Positions 7,501 to 8,761 of a stretch of 8,761 bases of DNA are shown in pieces. The notes beneath the pieces were generated by a model, which was given only the letters and a program-made list of their open reading frames with translations, was not told the origin of the DNA and did not search any database. Position numbers and translations under genes: made by a program. Numbering within the stretch: position 1 is the first letter of the stretch; the number at the start of each line of letters is the position of its first letter. This DNA comes from Phycisphaerae bacterium (GTDB lineage: Bacteria > Planctomycetota > Phycisphaerae > UBA1845 > UTPLA1): the NCBI GenBank assembly GCA_016935885.1, contig JAFGQA010000178.1:1-8761 (forward strand), written 5' to 3'.

Positions 7501-8761
7501 CGATCCGGGGCACGCTTTATCTCGACGGCGGCACAGCCGTCCTGTACCGCGCCGGCTTCGGCGCCGGGCCCTGGACGCGTCTCCTTGACGCCGGAAACCT
7601 GAACAGCGCGACGAGCTTCGTACGCAAGACGGGCGACACGATGACGGGGGCGCTGCTCATCAGCAACGTGCTGGTTGTTGGTTCCGGATCGGCACTCGGA
7701 ACCCATGCTGTGTCGCACGGCTACGCCACAAGGGCCCCCGGGGATGCCGGTCACGCCGAGGGGGTGGTCACGGTTGCCTCGGGTGAGGGCAGTCACGCCG
7801 AAGGCACGAACACCCTCGCCGAGGGCAACGCCAGCCACGCCGAGGGAGCCAGGACCTTCGCCATTGGCGAGCAGAGTCATGTTGAGGGGCTGGACGGCAG
7901 GGCCTACGGCCAAGGGAGTCACGCCGAAGGCGGGGATACGATTGCCACGGGTATCGTCAGCCACGCCGAGGGGGTCAATACTCTTGCGAGCGGCACGGGG
8001 GCTCACGCCGAGGGGGTGGCCACGGTTGCCTCGGGTGAGGGCAGTCACGCCGAGGGCACGAACACCGTCGCCAGCGGCCATGCGAGCCACGCCGAGGGGG
8101 AATCAACACAGGCTTCGGGGGACTTCAGCCACGCCGAGGGCTGGTTCAGCATCGCTTCGGGCCCCCACGGTCATGCCGAGGGAGGCGAAACACTAGCGGC
8201 GGGATACTGGTGTCACGCTGAAGGCGGCGGCTGCACGGCGACCGAGATCGTATCGCATGCGGAGGGACGCTATACGACGGCGCAGGGGGTGGCATGTCAT
8301 TCGGAAGGGGATGAAACGCGCGCCATAGGCATTGGGACGCATGCCGAGGGCGGCGGGACAACGGCCACGGGCGAGTACAGTCATGCCGAAGGGCTGGCCA
8401 CTCTGGCCTCGGGCGCGGGCAGTCATGCCGAAGGCACCAACACGCTCGCCGACGGTGACTTCAGTCACGCCGAAGGATACAAGGCCCAAGCCAGAGCCCC
8501 TGCCAGTCATGCCGAGGGCGCCAACTGTGTCGCCACCGGCATCGCCAGCCATGCGGAAGGTGGCGGCACGCTCTCTGCCGGAGACAACAGCCATGCGGAA
8601 GGAGGGGAAACCGTGGCGAGAGGCGTACACAGTCACGCGGAGGGCGAGTGGTCGCTGGCAGATGGCTGGGCCAGCCATGCGGAGGGGAGCAACACGGCGG
8701 CGTGGGGCGTCTACAGCCATGCCGAAGGCGGGGGCGCCGTGGCGTCGGGCACGTACAGTCA
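4587..8761 (+). CDS. Giant secreted beta-roll repeat protein with SHAEG arrays (3' end outside window)
   Basis: This reads open for 1391 codons and runs off the edge. The ATG follows AGGGAGGGG (4574-4582) by four bases. Residues 1-19 form a signal peptide (MRTRS, a hydrophobic core, probable cleavage after VHA). Residues 20-131 form an 'INYQGRL' beta domain ending in ALNADKLDNMDSAAF. Module 1 then has GDTMTG (142-147), ten 13-residue xAxG repeats (166-299), RGTLYLDGG (302-310), GDTMTG (344-349) and 20 SHAEG repeats (384-662). A linker follows, with FLIRASNGVGIGT and GFIGDGSGLSNI. Module 2 repeats the order: GDTMTG (774), thirteen 13-residue repeats (800-971), RGTLYLDGG (974), GDTMTG (1016) and at least 24 SHAEG repeats (1056 onward). 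GDTMTG and GDGSGLSNI recall phage tail fibres; xAxG repeats recall YadA-type adhesin heads. I infer an exported, probably trimeric fibre or adhesin. No enzyme domain or membrane anchor is visible; the C-terminus is missing. Confidence 0.88.
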   Translation, partial: MRTRSVLISVVLCALAVHAQVPERINYQGRLVSGTNLYNGTVSLVLRVYDDPGAGTLLCEDSNDVAVVDGLYSTFIGDNVTAGSLAAVAATTNAWVEVDVDGTILSPRERVVSVTYALNADKLDNMDSAAFATATGYVQKVGDTMTGVLVIDSGVGLRIDSSSSRTAIGANALASNESVAVGMNASATEIGTAIGYGANGYRAGVAVGDLSVAIQGGVALGDSASGITAGAALGQNAYAYGGGVAAGFGAQADVIAVSIGSGAVASNGGIAVGMDARSLSSSNATAIGRMVTNEIGESTRLRGTLYLDGGSNVYFRTSFGSGAWSDLVGAGVAAGTTNFVQKTGDTMTGALFISNVLVVGSGTATGVYAVAQGDMTTASGDYSHAEGLTTIASGEGSHAEGSNTLASGVASHAGGRLTEAIGDYSRAKGTGSKAYGVASHAEGMGTVATGDVSHAEGSQSVASGLSSHAEGYETVAEGGCSHAEGAWTRAVGLNSHAEGLAAVASGYGAHAEGSNTLASGVGSHAAGRDTQAQGEYSHAEGGSTTATGAFSHAEGFSTIARGEAAHAEGRSTLARTASHAEGEGTLATEQAAHAEGLNTVARGLAAHTEGSNTRADGEAAHAEGEDTGANGDAAHAEGRFTQAEGHVSHAAGYRALAWHDHSFIWADSTEADFETTTSNQFLIRASNGVGIGTNVTPELLTVAGNVQAYGFIGDGSGLSNIPASGITELDPNALWLDGAKAMSGDLDMGGNSITNVAPASILFSDGSHALKSDGDTMTGVLTMNVGSASNLFISSGGRNVAIGKGALVDTDGVAVGYHADAFEYGTAVGLGANGYNKGAAGGYQAKGNISGAALGYQANGSGNAVAVGYQANGYAGGVALGYQANGYLNGAAVGDSANANDSGAVLGSFASALDNGSALGSGANASYCGVAMGYHAAGSGTNIAIGWVARAQGSERIAIGHNVTNAADHSAAIRGTLYLDGGTAVLYRAGFGAGPWTRLLDAGNLNSATSFVRKTGDTMTGALLISNVLVVGSGSALGTHAVSHGYATRAPGDAGHAEGVVTVASGEGSHAEGTNTLAEGNASHAEGARTFAIGEQSHVEGLDGRAYGQGSHAEGGDTIATGIVSHAEGVNTLASGTGAHAEGVATVASGEGSHAEGTNTVASGHASHAEGESTQASGDFSHAEGWFSIASGPHGHAEGGETLAAGYWCHAEGGGCTATEIVSHAEGRYTTAQGVACHSEGDETRAIGIGTHAEGGGTTATGEYSHAEGLATLASGAGSHAEGTNTLADGDFSHAEGYKAQARAPASHAEGANCVATGIASHAEGGGTLSAGDNSHAEGGETVARGVHSHAEGEWSLADGWASHAEGSNTAAWGVYSHAEGGGAVASGTYS
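5082..5483 (+). repeat. First 13-residue (39-bp) xAxG beta-roll array
   Basis: Residues 166-299 of the giant protein contain ten units anchored by TAIG, VAVG, TAIG, VAVG, VALG, AALG, VAAG, VSIG, IAVG and TAIG. The first nine anchors are exactly 13 residues apart. The last two intervals widen to 15 residues before RLRG, the lead-in to the TLYLDGG cassette. The small/hydrophobic alternation fits a left-handed beta-roll of the YadA-head kind. Confidence 0.8.
5490..5735 (+). repeat. Spacer cassette, copy 1 (RGTLYLDGG to the SHAEG array)
   Basis: Residues 302-383 lead from RGTLYLDGG through 'FGSGAW' and KTGDTMTGAL to 'ISNVLVVGSG', just before the first SHAEG array. The second copy (7506-7751) has the same length. 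By hand alignment about 50 of the 82 residues are identical, with no gaps. The cassette probably forms the transition from 13- to 14-residue coils. Confidence 0.85.
5736..6572 (+). repeat. First SHAEG array, 20 units of 14 residues (42 bp)
   Basis: Residues 384-662 are 20 tandem units with consensus H-A-E-G-x-x-T-x-A-x-G-x-x-S. All have 14 residues except unit 14 (H-A-E-G-R-S-T-L-A-R-T-A-S), which has 13. The histidine is kept in 19 units and the fourth-position glycine in all 20. Units 3, 4, 11 and 20 lose the glutamate. Units 15-18 end in alanine where most end in serine. Codons for HAEG vary freely (cat/cac, gcc/gcg/gct, gag/gaa), so the protein motif is kept while the DNA drifts. Confidence 0.93.
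6984..7499 (+). repeat. Second 13-residue (39-bp) xAxG beta-roll array
   Basis: Residues 800-971 hold thirteen units starting with VAIG, VAVG, TAVG, AAGG, AALG and so on. Twelve of the anchors are 13 residues apart. The last intervals lengthen to 14 and 15 residues before AIRG, much as in the first array. Several units carry GYQANG or GYHA after the anchor, a variant also common in bacterial and phage fibre proteins. Confidence 0.8.
7506..7751 (+). repeat. Spacer cassette, copy 2 (RGTLYLDGG to the SHAEG array)
   Basis: Residues 974-1055 are a gap-free duplicate of residues 302-383. RGTLYLDGG, KTGDTMTGAL and ISNVLVVGSG are identical or nearly so; the segments between them have diverged. The two copies start exactly 2016 bp apart. 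Confidence 0.85.
7751..7820 (+). repeat. Recently duplicated 70-bp block, copy 1
   Basis: These 70 bases (units 1-2 of the second SHAEG array) match 8003-8072 at 67 positions by eye. The rest of the array is much more diverged at synonymous sites, so this is a recent copy or gene conversion within the array. Confidence 0.8.
7752..8761 (+). repeat. Second SHAEG array, at least 24 units of 14 residues, cut by the window edge
   Basis: Residues 1056-1391 are 24 complete units, all exactly 14 residues, with the same consensus as the first array. The histidine and glutamate are present in all 24. Unit 4 reads HVEG and unit 14 HSEG. The next unit begins with 'ca' at 8760-8761, so the array continues. 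Cysteines occur at residues 1209, 1216 and 1237 (units 11-13) and again in unit 19. Confidence 0.93.
8003..8072 (+). repeat. Recently duplicated 70-bp block, copy 2
   Basis: This is the counterpart of 7751-7820, displaced by 252 bp, exactly six 42-bp units. It covers units 7-8 of the second SHAEG array. Three substitutions separate the copies; one of them (L to V in 'TNT-L/V') changes the protein, as does the V/A change in the first unit. Confidence 0.8.

Noticed and set aside
5799..8720. Long minus-strand open frames opposite the SHAEG arrays, with their own 14-residue periodicity (such as ALGVT and FGMA)
   Set aside because: They are the reverse complement of the SHAEG codons, which contain no antisense stop; the plus frame has the signal peptide, ribosome binding site and recognisable motifs.

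Overview
The window is GC-rich bacterial DNA with short intergenic gaps. The hints to its origin are a trypanosomatid/plant-type phosphoglycerate mutase, Sec-exported repeat proteins opening with an 'INYQGRL' domain, and intergenic repeat families of a kind common in uncultured bacteria. I suspect a PVC-superphylum bacterium, possibly Kiritimatiellota, but this is a low-confidence inference. No rRNA, tRNA, CRISPR or transposase is visible.

Left part (1-3134). The C-terminal tail of a family 3 glycoside hydrolase ends at 160. A likely promoter then drives a small two-helix membrane protein (DUF4282, 246-560), followed 16 bases later by a CPBP-family intramembrane protease homologue (577-1434). 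Converging on these from the minus strand, only 14 bases away, is a full-length cofactor-independent phosphoglycerate mutase (gpmI, 1449-3134).

Middle (3135-3615). The divergent gap between gpmI and a polyprenyl synthase carries several repeats: a perfect 36-bp inverted repeat with a 3-base loop, three copies of a 'gtcatcccga' element, and a 'cccgcc...ggcggg' hairpin. Candidate promoters face outward at both ends. The trans-isoprenyl diphosphate synthase (3616-4497) appears to start with GTG at or near its predicted transcription start, so its mRNA may be leaderless.

Right part (4587 to the window end, still open). One very long secreted protein fills this half: 1391 codons without a stop, running off the edge. 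After a signal peptide and an 'INYQGRL' domain it holds two copies of one architecture: GDTMTG motif, 13-residue xAxG beta-roll repeats, an RGTLYLDGG cassette, a second GDTMTG, then a long array of 14-residue SHAEG repeats (20 units in the first array, at least 24 in the second). The motifs recall phage tail fibres and YadA-type trimeric adhesin heads, so a long surface or secreted fibre is the best guess. It is the most unusual object here. The other genes are housekeeping or small membrane genes with no clear functional link to it.
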